Position numbers and translations under genes: made by a program. The notes beneath the pieces are model-generated. The model ran no database searches and was not told the DNA's origin. It worked only from the letters and a program-made list of their open reading frames with translations. From a bacterium (lineage in GTDB: Bacteria > Patescibacteriota > Minisyncoccia > Phycocordibacterales > JAKAEA01), in the NCBI GenBank assembly GCA_021785065.1, contig JAJYGQ010000019.1, positions 1-54,021 on the forward strand: a DNA stretch of 54,021 bases. The letters run 5' to 3'. The stretch's first letter is position 1. Every line of letters starts with the position of its first letter. Below are positions 1-6,827 of the stretch, piece after piece.

Positions 1-65
1 CCTTCGTTTTTGATGCGATTAATGATCTGCTCCTTCACTTCAGGAGCTATGCGTTGTTTTTTCAT
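1..65 (-). CDS. Transposase OrfA-like N-terminus (partial)
   Basis: The first 22 residues are visible, beginning MKKQRIAPEVKEQIINRIK, starting at the ATG complement of 63-65 and running off the left edge. This opening resembles the helix-turn-helix OrfA protein of IS3-type elements, which binds the element ends. The call rests on the short basic opening and on the IS-end-like sequence just upstream (100-127). No catalytic domain can be seen because the window ends. Confidence 0.45.
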   Translation of the reverse strand, partial: MKKQRIAPEVKEQIINRIKNE

Positions 66-128
66 ATGCTTGTATATTAGGTTGCTAAGTATACAAGATT
101 GGCGTCAAAAATTCGGGGTCCGGGCCAC
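1..128 (-). mobile_element. Left end of an IS3-like insertion element, running off the window
   Basis: Read on the minus strand, this piece starts with an end-like sequence at about 100-127 (TGGCCCGGACCCCG then AATTTTTGACGCC), followed by a short leader and the start of a helix-turn-helix transposase ORF at 65. The GGACCCC core matches the terminal repeat at 275-299, which is typical of IS3-family ends. The element appears to sit inside the 3' part of another IS3-like transposase gene read on the plus strand (126-281). The rest lies outside the window, so its intactness cannot be judged. Confidence 0.5.
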
Positions 129-281
129 TTCAGAACGCTCGGGGAATTGGTGCTGGCTATTTACCAGCAGATCTGGCGGTACAACAACACCAGAATTCAC
201 TCCGTATTGAAAATGCCGCCGGTGCAGTTTGCGCTCTCTGCGGCGGCGGGGTACAATTCAACTAACAAGGTTGGTGTCTAA
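126..281 (+). pseudogene. IS3-family transposase C-terminal fragment (integrase core)
   Basis: The reading frame from 126 gives HFRTLGELVLAIYQQIW, then YNNTRIHSVLKMPPVQFA, the characteristic C-terminal part of IS3/IS481-type rve transposases (the segment after the catalytic glutamate, with the YN-x-RIH-x-L-x-x-xPP signature). It stops at 279-281, inside the element's right terminal repeat. The N-terminal and catalytic regions are missing: upstream the frame runs into the end of a second element at about 100-127. It is therefore a broken remnant and cannot be functional alone. Confidence 0.75.
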
Positions 282-299
282 CAAACGGGGTCCAGTACA
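275..299 (+). repeat. Right terminal inverted repeat of an IS3-like element
   Basis: The complement begins TGTACTGGACCCCG and ends GTTAGACA. This matches the general form of IS3/IS150-type ends (TGTACTGxxCCCC...GTTxGACA). It lies directly after the transposase remnant, as expected for a right end, and abuts the stop codon of the neighbouring leftward gene at 301-303. Confidence 0.6.
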
Positions 300-300
300 A

Positions 301-1287
301 CTATTTATGAGACTTGAGATTTTTTTGGACAATTTCAATAATCTTTTCAGGTGCTAATTCAGAGCTTTTTCCTTGAGGGCTTCCAATAATTGTCGGGGAA
401 CCACCCCAACCTTTTTCCAATTTTTCTAATTCATTTTTTACAGCAACCAAATCAACCCAGGACCCATCATACTGACAAATTGTATACTTTTTATATGCTT
501 CACCCGGATTTTGTTTGAATAGTGGATTAAACACAATCACAACCGGAGCCTGAGAGTATCCGAGGGATGTGCCAGCGCGGTGTGAACTTTCTACGTAGGC
601 AATATTCTCATCGGCGACGACCCGTATCTTTATATCACCTTTTTCAAGGGCTGTTACCATATCTGCTCGTTGAGCTTCTACTTTTTCTCGATAACCTCTA
701 GGTTCAGTTCCAGTAACTAGATATTCTTCCATAGATGTTATTCGATCAGTTAAGGGTACTTGGAAATCTATCACCCGAGCGGCGATACCGGCAAGTGATT
801 TGCTTTCAGAAGTGCTTCTTGATTCAGGCTATAGATTTTCTTTACTTGGTAAATTTGTTTTACCTGGCCATCTACCTCGAGCAAATGTATCTGCTGTCGC
901 GATCTTTTGAATACGGGCAGTCATTTCTGGTGTCACTCCGCCACCACTTGCTCGATATCTTATGAGAGCCATTGCTCCAAGTGCGTCGAGATCCGCTCGG
1001 ACGGTAATGATGGAAGCTTCGCTTGGCGGAACATCGAGTGTCTGAGCAATTTCAATGGCGGCAAGATCAACATTTCCGTCTGAATGTTGAGGATCAATGT
1101 TTCCAAGGGTGCACCTTTCCGCATAGGCAGGAATGGTCACCTCGATCCCAAGTATTCCATGAGGATTCTCAAAGAGTTTTTCGTTTGCCGCTTTTGCGTC
1201 AGGGGTGGGACGAGGATCAATTAATCCATAGTGATAATCTTTAAATTGATTGCGTGATTCTAAATTCATTTTTGCTAATTGTTCCAT
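301..1287 (-). pseudogene. Conserved hypothetical gene interrupted by one in-frame TAG
   Basis: Two open stretches, 829-1287 (152 residues) and 301-828, lie in the same frame and are separated only by a TAG at 829-831. Reading through it gives one protein of about 327 residues with no frameshift. The upstream half has IDPQHSDGN and TVRADLDALGAMA; the downstream half has a Gly-rich GWGGSPTIIGSPQG segment near the C-terminus. These Asp/His and Gly-rich patches are loosely reminiscent of DHH-type phosphoesterases, but I cannot assign a family. Other genes here (lysS, mraZ, trpS, rplU) end in TAG, so TAG is an ordinary stop. The most likely reading is a recent nonsense mutation, or two separately translated pieces. 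A TATAAT lies 9 nt before the start. Confidence 0.6.
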
Positions 1288-1296
1288 AGTGTTTTT

Positions 1297-1302
1297 ATTA
1301 TA
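1297..1302 (-). promoter_or_regulatory. -10 box of the broken gene (probable leaderless start)
   Basis: A perfect TATAAT on the minus strand ends 9 nt before the ATG at 1287. No good -35 hexamer is seen. The position implies transcription begins at or next to the start codon. Confidence 0.5.
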
Positions 1303-1350
1303 TCATTAAGAGTGCTATACTTTAATAAAGTATTAATCAACTCATAAATC

Positions 1351-1785
1351 ATGACAAATTTTAATGAGCAACCATCAACGCAATTTGAAAATGGGGGAGA
1401 AGATGAATTAACAGGTAAAACTCCATCTGGACCAAGTTTACGCTTAGTTAAAAATGAAGATGACGCACCACTTCCCGCAACTACTGGTGTAACTCCCGAA
1501 CAAAGAAAATTATACGAGGAAGCCCATAGAATCTTTGGGGAGGGCGCTCACCGACCCGACGCTCCCGGACAGCCGGTAAGACGTGGTAGTATGGATAATT
1601 TACAAAGAGCAAAATTGAGAAATCGGATGGCTAGCCACGCTATTGAGCTAGCTTCTATATTGCCGCCCAAACTTAGAGACGTTTTTTTAAAAAGGCATGG
1701 TATTGATCCAAAATCACCAGACATTTCTAAAGCAACAGGCGGTTTGCGTTTAACCTCTGATGAGGAAGATGTGACGGAAAATTAA
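1351..1785 (+). CDS. Hypothetical protein, hydrophilic, 144 residues
   Basis: I do not recognise this protein. It has a disordered-looking, Pro/Glu/Gly-rich N-terminal half (about residues 1-65) and a charged, helical C-terminal half with QRAKLRNRMASHAIELASIL and LPPKLRDVFLKRHGID. There is no signal peptide, membrane segment or cysteine. It is transcribed divergently from the broken gene at 301-1287, with 63 nt between the starts, and has a TATACT at 1316-1321. The region is flanked by mobile-element remnants and other proteins of unknown function, so it probably belongs to the accessory genome. The ORF is clean and long enough to be real. Confidence 0.6.
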   Translation: MTNFNEQPSTQFENGGEDELTGKTPSGPSLRLVKNEDDAPLPATTGVTPEQRKLYEEAHRIFGEGAHRPDAPGQPVRRGSMDNLQRAKLRNRMASHAIELASILPPKLRDVFLKRHGIDPKSPDISKATGGLRLTSDEEDVTEN

Positions 1786-1874
1786 GTTACATTTAATTAC
1801 AAGATATTTTATTTTGTATATATAATCTATAAATTTCCTCCTCACAATGCCTGTGGGTTTCTCTGGTAATTAAT

Positions 1875-1903
1875 AAAAAACCTCGGAACACAATTGTCCG
1901 AGG
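1875..1903 (-). terminator. Intrinsic terminator of the 1944-2405 gene
   Basis: On the minus strand a 7-bp stem, CCTCGGA/TCCGAGG (1881-1887 and 1897-1903) with a 9-nt loop, is followed by a run of six T. It lies about 40 nt beyond the stop of the leftward gene. Confidence 0.75.
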
Positions 1904-1943
1904 GGTTGAGAATTTTAAGGAAGATTCTCAAAACTTCTGTGAG

Positions 1944-2405
1944 CTATAAGCATACAGCGGGTTTGCTTATGTCCCACTCACACTCGCCGTCCACTGGACG
2001 GTAATTCCACTGCCACCTTGATCGCCAGTACAGGTAACGCACATACCTGGTTTCTTCCAAGTCGCGGTAGATTGTCCCCCAGAAAAACAGTCGCTGAGGA
2101 TTATCATACCTATCCTTTTTCCACGCCTCGGGAATGAGGCAGGGGTTCCTCAAGAGGTAGTCGAGAACATTAGCGTTCAGGACCAGTTTACCCCGCAACT
2201 TCCTAAGAAGTCGCTCTCCGGTTATGACGCCAACCTCTCTCTGCTCAATTGTTAATCGGAATTTTATTTTCCGACCATTGAGATAGAGGTTGTCACCATT
2301 GCGCTCAATCTTGGAAGCTTTCGCACCACCGCGGTGGTGTTGAACACTCCAACCGTTAGGGAGTAGGGGATCGGCAGCAAGGTCGACACATTTTTTGTTG
2401 CTCAT
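1944..2405 (-). CDS. CPR-type hypothetical protein, Trp/Tyr-rich C-terminus
   Basis: A 153-residue soluble protein. In the middle it has KLVLNANVLDYLLRNPCLIP then FFWGTIYRD, and its C-terminus is rich in Trp, Tyr and Arg (RYLYWRSRWQWNYRP). From memory this matches a family that recurs, often in several copies, in Parcubacteria genomes and has no assigned function. The start is placed at the ATG at 2405, preceded by AAAGGAA; an upstream ATG at 2438 lacks a ribosome-binding site. It follows a 54-residue ORF (2523-2687) and two hairpins in the same direction, behind a consensus promoter at 2758-2787, and ends at a clear terminator. The compact unit and strong promoter suggest a well-expressed accessory function. 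Confidence 0.7.
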   Translation of the reverse strand: MSNKKCVDLAADPLLPNGWSVQHHRGGAKASKIERNGDNLYLNGRKIKFRLTIEQREVGVITGERLLRKLRGKLVLNANVLDYLLRNPCLIPEAWKKDRYDNPQRLFFWGTIYRDLEETRYVRYLYWRSRWQWNYRPVDGECEWDISKPAVCL

Positions 2406-2466
2406 AACTATTTCCTTTGCATATGATAGAAAGAACATTTCTGTTTCGAGCTTTTACTCTCATCAG

Positions 2467-2509
2467 GTAGAGTACACACTCTACGACAGGGGGGTTTGAA
2501 AAGACCCCC
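2467..2509 (-). other. Two adjacent hairpins between the small ORF and the 1944-2405 gene
   Basis: On the minus strand the first hairpin has a GGGGGT/ACCCCC stem (about 2490-2509). The second is a perfect 7-bp stem with a 4-nt loop, GTAGAGT-gtgt-ACTCTAC (2467-2484). Neither is followed by a T-run, so they look like RNA-processing, stability or translational control structures rather than terminators. Confidence 0.45.
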
Positions 2510-2522
2510 AACTTTTTGCTCA

Positions 2523-2687
2523 TTAGCGACGGATCCAGTGATCCCTCATATTTTTCTGGAACCGGATTTCGTTCTGCCAACGACGTGCCAGAGCTGCCTG
2601 GTCAAAGACCAGCTCTGCCACGAGTGATATCCGGCAATCTGCCGGCACCACTCGCCATAATTCCACAAACATTTTCCAATAACTCAC
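2523..2687 (-). CDS. Small protein of 54 residues, GTG start
   Basis: The ORF starts at a GTG (2687) preceded by an excellent Shine-Dalgarno sequence, AAGGAG, 7 nt upstream. It encodes VSYWKMFVELWRVVPADC then a helical, Arg-rich tail (LARRWQNEIRFQKN). I do not recognise the family. It has one cysteine and no membrane segment. It is the first ORF behind the consensus promoter at 2758-2787 and probably forms an operon with the CPR-type gene at 1944-2405. Reality is supported by the promoter and ribosome-binding site rather than by homology. Confidence 0.55.
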   Translation of the reverse strand: MSYWKMFVELWRVVPADCRISLVAELVFDQAALARRWQNEIRFQKNMRDHWIRR

Positions 2688-2757
2688 GACTACACTCCTT
2701 GTAAAGGACTTATTTCTAAAGGTAATGCACACGCTATTCTTTAAGAAATTTGATTTA

Positions 2758-2787
2758 ATTATAACAAATATATATATAACTTGTCAA
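2758..2787 (-). promoter_or_regulatory. Consensus sigma-70-type promoter of the small-protein operon
   Basis: On the minus strand TTGACA (2782-2787) is followed after exactly 18 nt by TATAAT (2758-2763). Both hexamers are perfect. The predicted start, near 2751, gives a leader of about 64 nt before the GTG at 2687. This is one of two perfect hexamer pairs I found in the window. Confidence 0.75.
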
Positions 2788-2794
2788 TTTTTTG

Positions 2795-2866
2795 CTCCCC
2801 CGGCAGGATTCGAACCTGCGACCAATCGCTTAACAGGCGACTGCTCTACCGCTGAGCTACAGGGGA
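2795..2866 (-). tRNA. tRNA-Asn (anticodon GTT)
   Basis: On the minus strand the cloverleaf folds completely: acceptor TCCCCTG/CGGGGGA, D-arm GCTC/GAGC, anticodon stem GTCGC/GCGAT with loop CTGTTAA (anticodon GTT), variable loop, and T-arm GCAGG-TTCGAAT-CCTGC. The discriminator base is G and the 3' CCA is not encoded, so CCA must be added by a nucleotidyltransferase. A TATGAT at 2928-2933 on the same strand could be its promoter. Confidence 0.95.
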
Positions 2867-2978
2867 ATGTTGTATGTAACCGGCCAAAAACGGCGGACAT
2901 TGCCGCGTGTTGCCGGACTGGCGAGTATCATAGCAGAAAAAATTGCCTGAGAAAAGAGGCACATCGTGGAAATTTTGG

Positions 2979-2984
2979 TATAAT
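2979..2984 (+). promoter_or_regulatory. -10 box of hpf (probable leaderless start)
   Basis: A perfect TATAAT ends 8 nt before the hpf ATG at 2993, so the transcript should begin at or within a base or two of the start codon. No convincing -35 is seen. Confidence 0.6.
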
Positions 2985-2992
2985 TTATAGAT

Positions 2993-3361
2993 ATGAAAAT
3001 AAATATTCGAACAGTAGGAGTGGAGTTGAGCGCAGATGTTGAGGGCTATATTCATAAAAAGCTTAGTCATTTGGAGCGCTTTGGCCACATGCTTGGTCAG
3101 GATGCGGCGCTGCATCTTATTTTATCAAAAACAACAGATCACCATCGCAGCGGTGATGAAGCATTTTCAGCAGAAATTCAGTTGCACGCAATGGGGCGAG
3201 TGATAAGTGCAAAATCTTTTGGTCAAAGTATCCAGGCGGCCATCGACGGTCTCAAAGATGAACTTTCTAAGATGGTAACGGGTGCAGCTGACAAAGAGCG
3301 AACACTCGCGCGACGGGGGGCAGCAATTGTTAAAAATTTTCTGCGCCGAAATAAAAATTAG
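2993..3361 (+). CDS. hpf: Ribosome hibernation-promoting factor (HPF/RaiA family)
   Basis: A 122-residue protein of the S30AE/HPF family. These proteins bind the decoding region of the 30S subunit and silence or dimerise idle ribosomes. The N-terminus MKINIRTVGVELSADVEGYI and the later AEIQLHAMGRVISAK and SIQAAIDGLKDELSKM segments follow the beta-alpha-beta-beta-beta-alpha pattern of the family. The length matches short HPF; the long-form C-terminal dimerisation domain is absent, replaced by a short basic tail (RRGAAIVKNFLRRNKN). It is expressed from its own promoter and is convergent with fmt. Confidence 0.85.
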   Translation: MKINIRTVGVELSADVEGYIHKKLSHLERFGHMLGQDAALHLILSKTTDHHRSGDEAFSAEIQLHAMGRVISAKSFGQSIQAAIDGLKDELSKMVTGAADKERTLARRGAAIVKNFLRRNKN

Positions 3362-3379
3362 GCGGCGAAGCAGATTGAA

Positions 3380-4171
3380 TTAGAGGTAGCCTTTAGCGAA
3401 ATCGCGCCAATCCATTTCTTGTTTACCTTCAGGAACGACACGTTCAAGTATGAGTGTGTCGTTTTCGTATCGAGCGGCAGTGATGACGATGCGTTGACGG
3501 CGGCCCTTACGCTCAATAAAAAAGTGGGCTTTGGGCCAGCGCGCGAATGCTTGGATTTTGAGAAAATTTTGATACGGGTTGCCGGCGAGATTTTTGGTGG
3601 CAGGGTCAAAGGAGAGGTGGCCGTCGGCCAACGTGATTTTTTTGGTGAAGGTGGCAGCGCTATGGTCTTGGGTCGTCGAAGAAATTTTTCCAGCACACCA
3701 GTTGGGTAAAATTTCAGCGAGTAGTTTACCGCCAGCAGCGCCGAGGATTTTTTCTAGATCATCGTAGCGGGGTGGCCACGGGGAAAGAGCAATTTCTTTT
3801 TGGGCTACAACGGGACCGTGATCGAGCTCGGCATCCATCTCCATAATACTTACGCCATTATGTTGTTCATCAGCAAGAATGGCTGATTGAATAGGGGAGG
3901 GGCCGCGATATTTTGGCAAGAGTGAAGGGTGGACATTAAGTGAACCGTGTTTGGGTAGAGCGAGTATTTCAGCGGGAATAATTTTGCCAAATGAGGCAAC
4001 AATGAATACATCCCAACCGCCGGCCGGCGCGCGTTGGCGCAGCGCTGCTACGTCGAGTGGCGCACGAGCATCATTTACAATGAGCTGCGGCGCGAGTTTT
4101 GCTGCAACGAGCTCGCGTAAAACGCTGGCTGAAAAAGGCGAGCTGCCAAAAAATACAAAAGAAATGCTCAT
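3380..4171 (-). CDS. fmt: Methionyl-tRNA formyltransferase
   Basis: Transfers a formyl group from 10-formyl-tetrahydrofolate to Met-tRNA for initiation. The N-terminal formyltransferase domain opens with FVFFGSSPFSASVLREL. The catalytic region has HPSLLPKYRGPSPIQ (Asn-His-Ser/Asp chemistry), and ELDHGPVVAQ carries the conserved Asp. The C-terminal OB-like domain is present but short. At 263 residues it is shorter than the usual ~310, mainly through a reduced segment between the opening Rossmann strand and the active site (NDARAPLDVAALRQ in place of the usual longer stretch). Its start overlaps the end of def by 4 nt (ATGA), so the two are translationally coupled, the classic def-fmt pairing. 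Confidence 0.92.
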   Translation of the reverse strand: MSISFVFFGSSPFSASVLRELVAAKLAPQLIVNDARAPLDVAALRQRAPAGGWDVFIVASFGKIIPAEILALPKHGSLNVHPSLLPKYRGPSPIQSAILADEQHNGVSIMEMDAELDHGPVVAQKEIALSPWPPRYDDLEKILGAAGGKLLAEILPNWCAGKISSTTQDHSAATFTKKITLADGHLSFDPATKNLAGNPYQNFLKIQAFARWPKAHFFIERKGRRQRIVITAARYENDTLILERVVPEGKQEMDWRDFAKGYL

Positions 4172-4752
4172 GAATTTTCTGCTGGCGGCTCTTCGCGTAG
4201 GTCAGTTGCCGAGTCTATAAAAAGTATGCCGTTCAGGTGGTCGGTTTCGTGCTGAAAAATTTGAGCGAGGAGACCAGAGGCGCCGCGGGTAAATGGCCGA
4301 CCTTTTTCATCAAGCGCCTTGACCGTGGCTTTTTCGGCGCGCTGCACATTACCATAGAGCCAGCGCACCGAGAGGCAACCCTCGAGCATTGTTTGTTTTT
4401 GTCGTGAGAGCTTCACTAGTTCGGGATTAATAAACACAGCATCGGGTGGAATAAGACCAGCTTCTTGGCGCCGGGTAAGTTCCTCGGTATCAATGTCGGC
4501 ATAGTCGGGAAGAAACACTTTACCAGCAACCATAAAAATACGTACTGGTTCACCAATTTGTGGTGCGGCCACTGCCACCGCGTCCTCTTGATCAGCAATA
4601 GCTTGTTTCATTCGTTTCAGAATGTTTTTGAGTTTTACCGAACCAATCGCTTTTATTGGTACCGGCTTGGCGGTTTGACGTAGCAGGGGGTCGCCCTTTT
4701 GAAGTATGGGTATAGGCGCGGCGTGGGATTTTTTTTTAGAAATAGTCGGCAT
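4168..4752 (-). CDS. def: Peptide deformylase
   Basis: Removes the N-formyl group from nascent proteins; Fe/Zn metalloenzyme. All three signature motifs are visible: VAAPQIG (residues 61-67), EGCLS (124-128, metal-binding Cys126) and QHETDH (167-172, with metal His168 and His172 and catalytic Glu169). The protein is 194 residues. It has an N-terminal Lys-rich extension of about 12 residues and an insertion around residues 80-105 (LPDYADIDTEELTRRQ) beyond the minimal enzyme. It is upstream of and overlaps fmt by 4 nt. Confidence 0.95.
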   Translation of the reverse strand: MPTISKKKSHAAPIPILQKGDPLLRQTAKPVPIKAIGSVKLKNILKRMKQAIADQEDAVAVAAPQIGEPVRIFMVAGKVFLPDYADIDTEELTRRQEAGLIPPDAVFINPELVKLSRQKQTMLEGCLSVRWLYGNVQRAEKATVKALDEKGRPFTRGASGLLAQIFQHETDHLNGILFIDSATDLREEPPAENS

Positions 4753-4804
4753 AGAAATCTATGGGGCTTTTTGATAATAGTATGTCTAAAAACGCTTGTC
4801 TACT

Positions 4805-6736
4805 TCAGAGCAGGCTCTCCGGATCTATGTTCACTGCGAAGCGGGGCGGAAGGGCGGAAAGTTCGGCGTGGAGTTTCGCTGTGGGCCAGGTGTCGCGCGG
4901 CAAGGTAAGTAGCAGGTGCATATGGTAGCGGCCGTGAGCGTATTCTACAAATGCGGGAAATATGAGTGGTTGGTATTCGTGTAGTTGTTGCTGCAAGGTT
5001 TGCATCGCTGCTTCTACCTCATTTTGATCACCCTCGGCACTAATTTTTATAAGCGTGGTGGTGGGAGGATAGTTAAGGCGTTCGCGCTCGGCGAGTTCTT
5101 CGCGATGAAAGTCGGTAGCGTTGCCACTCGTCGCTGTTTTGAAAACTGCTTGCGTGCCGGAGCGGCTTTGAATAAGAAACTGTTTTTGGGCGATTGAACG
5201 AAGGCGAAGCAGGAGGTTAGCAATTTCTTCACCAATTCGAAAATCGGGTATGGAAAAAAGTGCATCGGCCGATGCCACGGCAACGTTTTCCAGCGGCTGA
5301 TCAAGATATGCTACGGCAAGTTCGGTGCCAACAAGAATTGCTCCTGGTGATGTGTAGAAGTGGGCAATACGCTCGCGGGCTTCACGGCGATTAGCAACCG
5401 ATGTGCTATCAAGCTTGAAAATTGTTGCTTCGGGAAAAAGAGCTTTTATGGTTTCGGTGACAAGATCAATACCAATACCAAGAGTGGTGAGATTCCAGGA
5501 GTTGCATACTGTGCACCGCTCGGCGGCATCACGGCGCTCGCCGCAACGATGGCAGAGGAAAAAGGGCTGATTAATATTCGTTTTACTGTCATTTTTTTCA
5601 TCGTGACGGTGTAGTACGATTGGTGCTCGACAGCGCGAACAGAGCACGGTTGCACCACAGTCGCCGCATACCGTCGTGGGTGCTAAGCCGCGCCGAGCAA
5701 CGAACACAAAAAGCTGTTCATTGCGCTCACGGTTTTCTTGAATAAGCGTTGCTAGTTCATCACTAAGAATACGAAATTCTGGCCGATCCAGACTTTTATA
5801 TTTTTTCATATCAACGAGACGAGCGACCGCGCTTGAGACCAGGCGAAATTTAAGTGGCACTAATTCTTGCGCCTCACGACGATTAACGCGATCGAGAGTT
5901 TCGGCGCGCAACAAAATGTCGCCGAGAACTAAGCGAATACCAAGATTTTTTGCTAGTAATTCAGCGGCTCGGCGAAGATCAATGAACGGGCGACTTTGTT
6001 GTTTGTAGGTGCCGGCGCTTTCCCGTTCAACAATAATAGTGCCCAGGTCGGCGCGCGGTAGGCAAAGAAATGTACCGGTGGCAATAATAAGGAGTGGGTG
6101 CGGTTCGTCAATAATTCGATTCCAAATAGTCGCGAGACTTTTTTTCGTTAAGCTAGAATTCGCGACAATGGTGTATTCCTCAATACCTTTGGAAAGTATT
6201 TCAAAAGCGCGTAGGCCGTCCTGGATCGTTGGTAGGCATACAAACACAGAATGCTTCCGAGCAAATTCTTCGCGAATAATACTTTTATAGTGAGCAAAAC
6301 GGTCAGCGTCATCAGCCTGTAAGACAAAGGGAGGTAGTGGCGGGTTACTATTTTTTTCTTTGGGAGAAAGTGGGGCGGGTGATTCTTTAAGTTTTGCGGC
6401 GTGCTCTAAAATTTTTGTAGGTACGAGATTGGCGAGCACGCTTCCGGTGGTGCCCACAAAATAGTGGGCGAGTTCGGCGCAGGTTTGTACAAAGGCGGGT
6501 AGAAAGAGGTGGCGGGCGGTTGGATTGTGGCCGATACTGCGCAGGGTAAACGTAGCGTTGCGCACTTCACTCTTCACGTGGCTGGCGGCCACGCTTTCTA
6601 CGACGATAGCCGGCGAAAGGTGTTTACGCACCGGCACTTTAACCACGGTGCCAATAGCTATGTTAGTAGCGCTAAAATACGACAGTGTTTCAGCTGCCAA
6701 ACCGCGCTGAATAGGAATAACGCGAACGATAAACAT
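4805..6736 (-). CDS. PriA-like primosomal protein with degenerate helicase motifs
   Basis: A 643-residue homologue of PriA (replication restart). The paired zinc-binding cysteines are kept: CGDCG, CSRC, CHRCG and CTVC, in the PriA spacing. So are landmarks such as GTGTFLCLPRADLGTIIVE, YKQQSR, AILVGTELA and SIPDFRIGEE. The ATPase motifs are not: where PriA has the P-loop G-x-T-G-S-G-K-T this protein has LQADDADRFAHYKSI, the DEEH motif is ERES, and the Q-V-A-G-R-A-G-R motif is absent (LLRLRSIAQKQ). It therefore probably cannot hydrolyse ATP as a helicase and may keep a structural, DNA- or SSB-binding role. Its start is at 6736, just right of the def-fmt genes and in the same direction. Confidence 0.75.
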   Translation of the reverse strand: MFIVRVIPIQRGLAAETLSYFSATNIAIGTVVKVPVRKHLSPAIVVESVAASHVKSEVRNATFTLRSIGHNPTARHLFLPAFVQTCAELAHYFVGTTGSVLANLVPTKILEHAAKLKESPAPLSPKEKNSNPPLPPFVLQADDADRFAHYKSIIREEFARKHSVFVCLPTIQDGLRAFEILSKGIEEYTIVANSSLTKKSLATIWNRIIDEPHPLLIIATGTFLCLPRADLGTIIVERESAGTYKQQSRPFIDLRRAAELLAKNLGIRLVLGDILLRAETLDRVNRREAQELVPLKFRLVSSAVARLVDMKKYKSLDRPEFRILSDELATLIQENRERNEQLFVFVARRGLAPTTVCGDCGATVLCSRCRAPIVLHRHDEKNDSKTNINQPFFLCHRCGERRDAAERCTVCNSWNLTTLGIGIDLVTETIKALFPEATIFKLDSTSVANRREARERIAHFYTSPGAILVGTELAVAYLDQPLENVAVASADALFSIPDFRIGEEIANLLLRLRSIAQKQFLIQSRSGTQAVFKTATSGNATDFHREELAERERLNYPPTTTLIKISAEGDQNEVEAAMQTLQQQLHEYQPLIFPAFVEYAHGRYHMHLLLTLPRDTWPTAKLHAELSALPPRFAVNIDPESLL

Positions 6737-6827
6737 AAAGCGTAATACGCCTAAAATAACAGTTTTTTAGGCGGTTGTAAAACTATTATCGTATTTTGGA
6801 AATTAAAAATTGTATTGCAAAATTTAA

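Noticed and set aside
301-1287. Recoding of TAG as an amino acid in this genome
   Set aside because: lysS, mraZ, trpS, rplU and the PBP2 gene end with TAG at sensible protein ends, so TAG is a working stop here.
2356-2580. Minus-strand ORF of 74 codons overlapping the small protein and the CPR-type gene
   Set aside because: It spans the hairpins in another frame, has no ribosome-binding site, and conflicts with the two better-supported ORFs.
2725-3042. Plus-strand ORF with PAGFEPATNRL-like protein
   Set aside because: It is the antisense translation of the tRNA-Asn gene at 2795-2866 (T-arm read backwards), a common annotation artefact.
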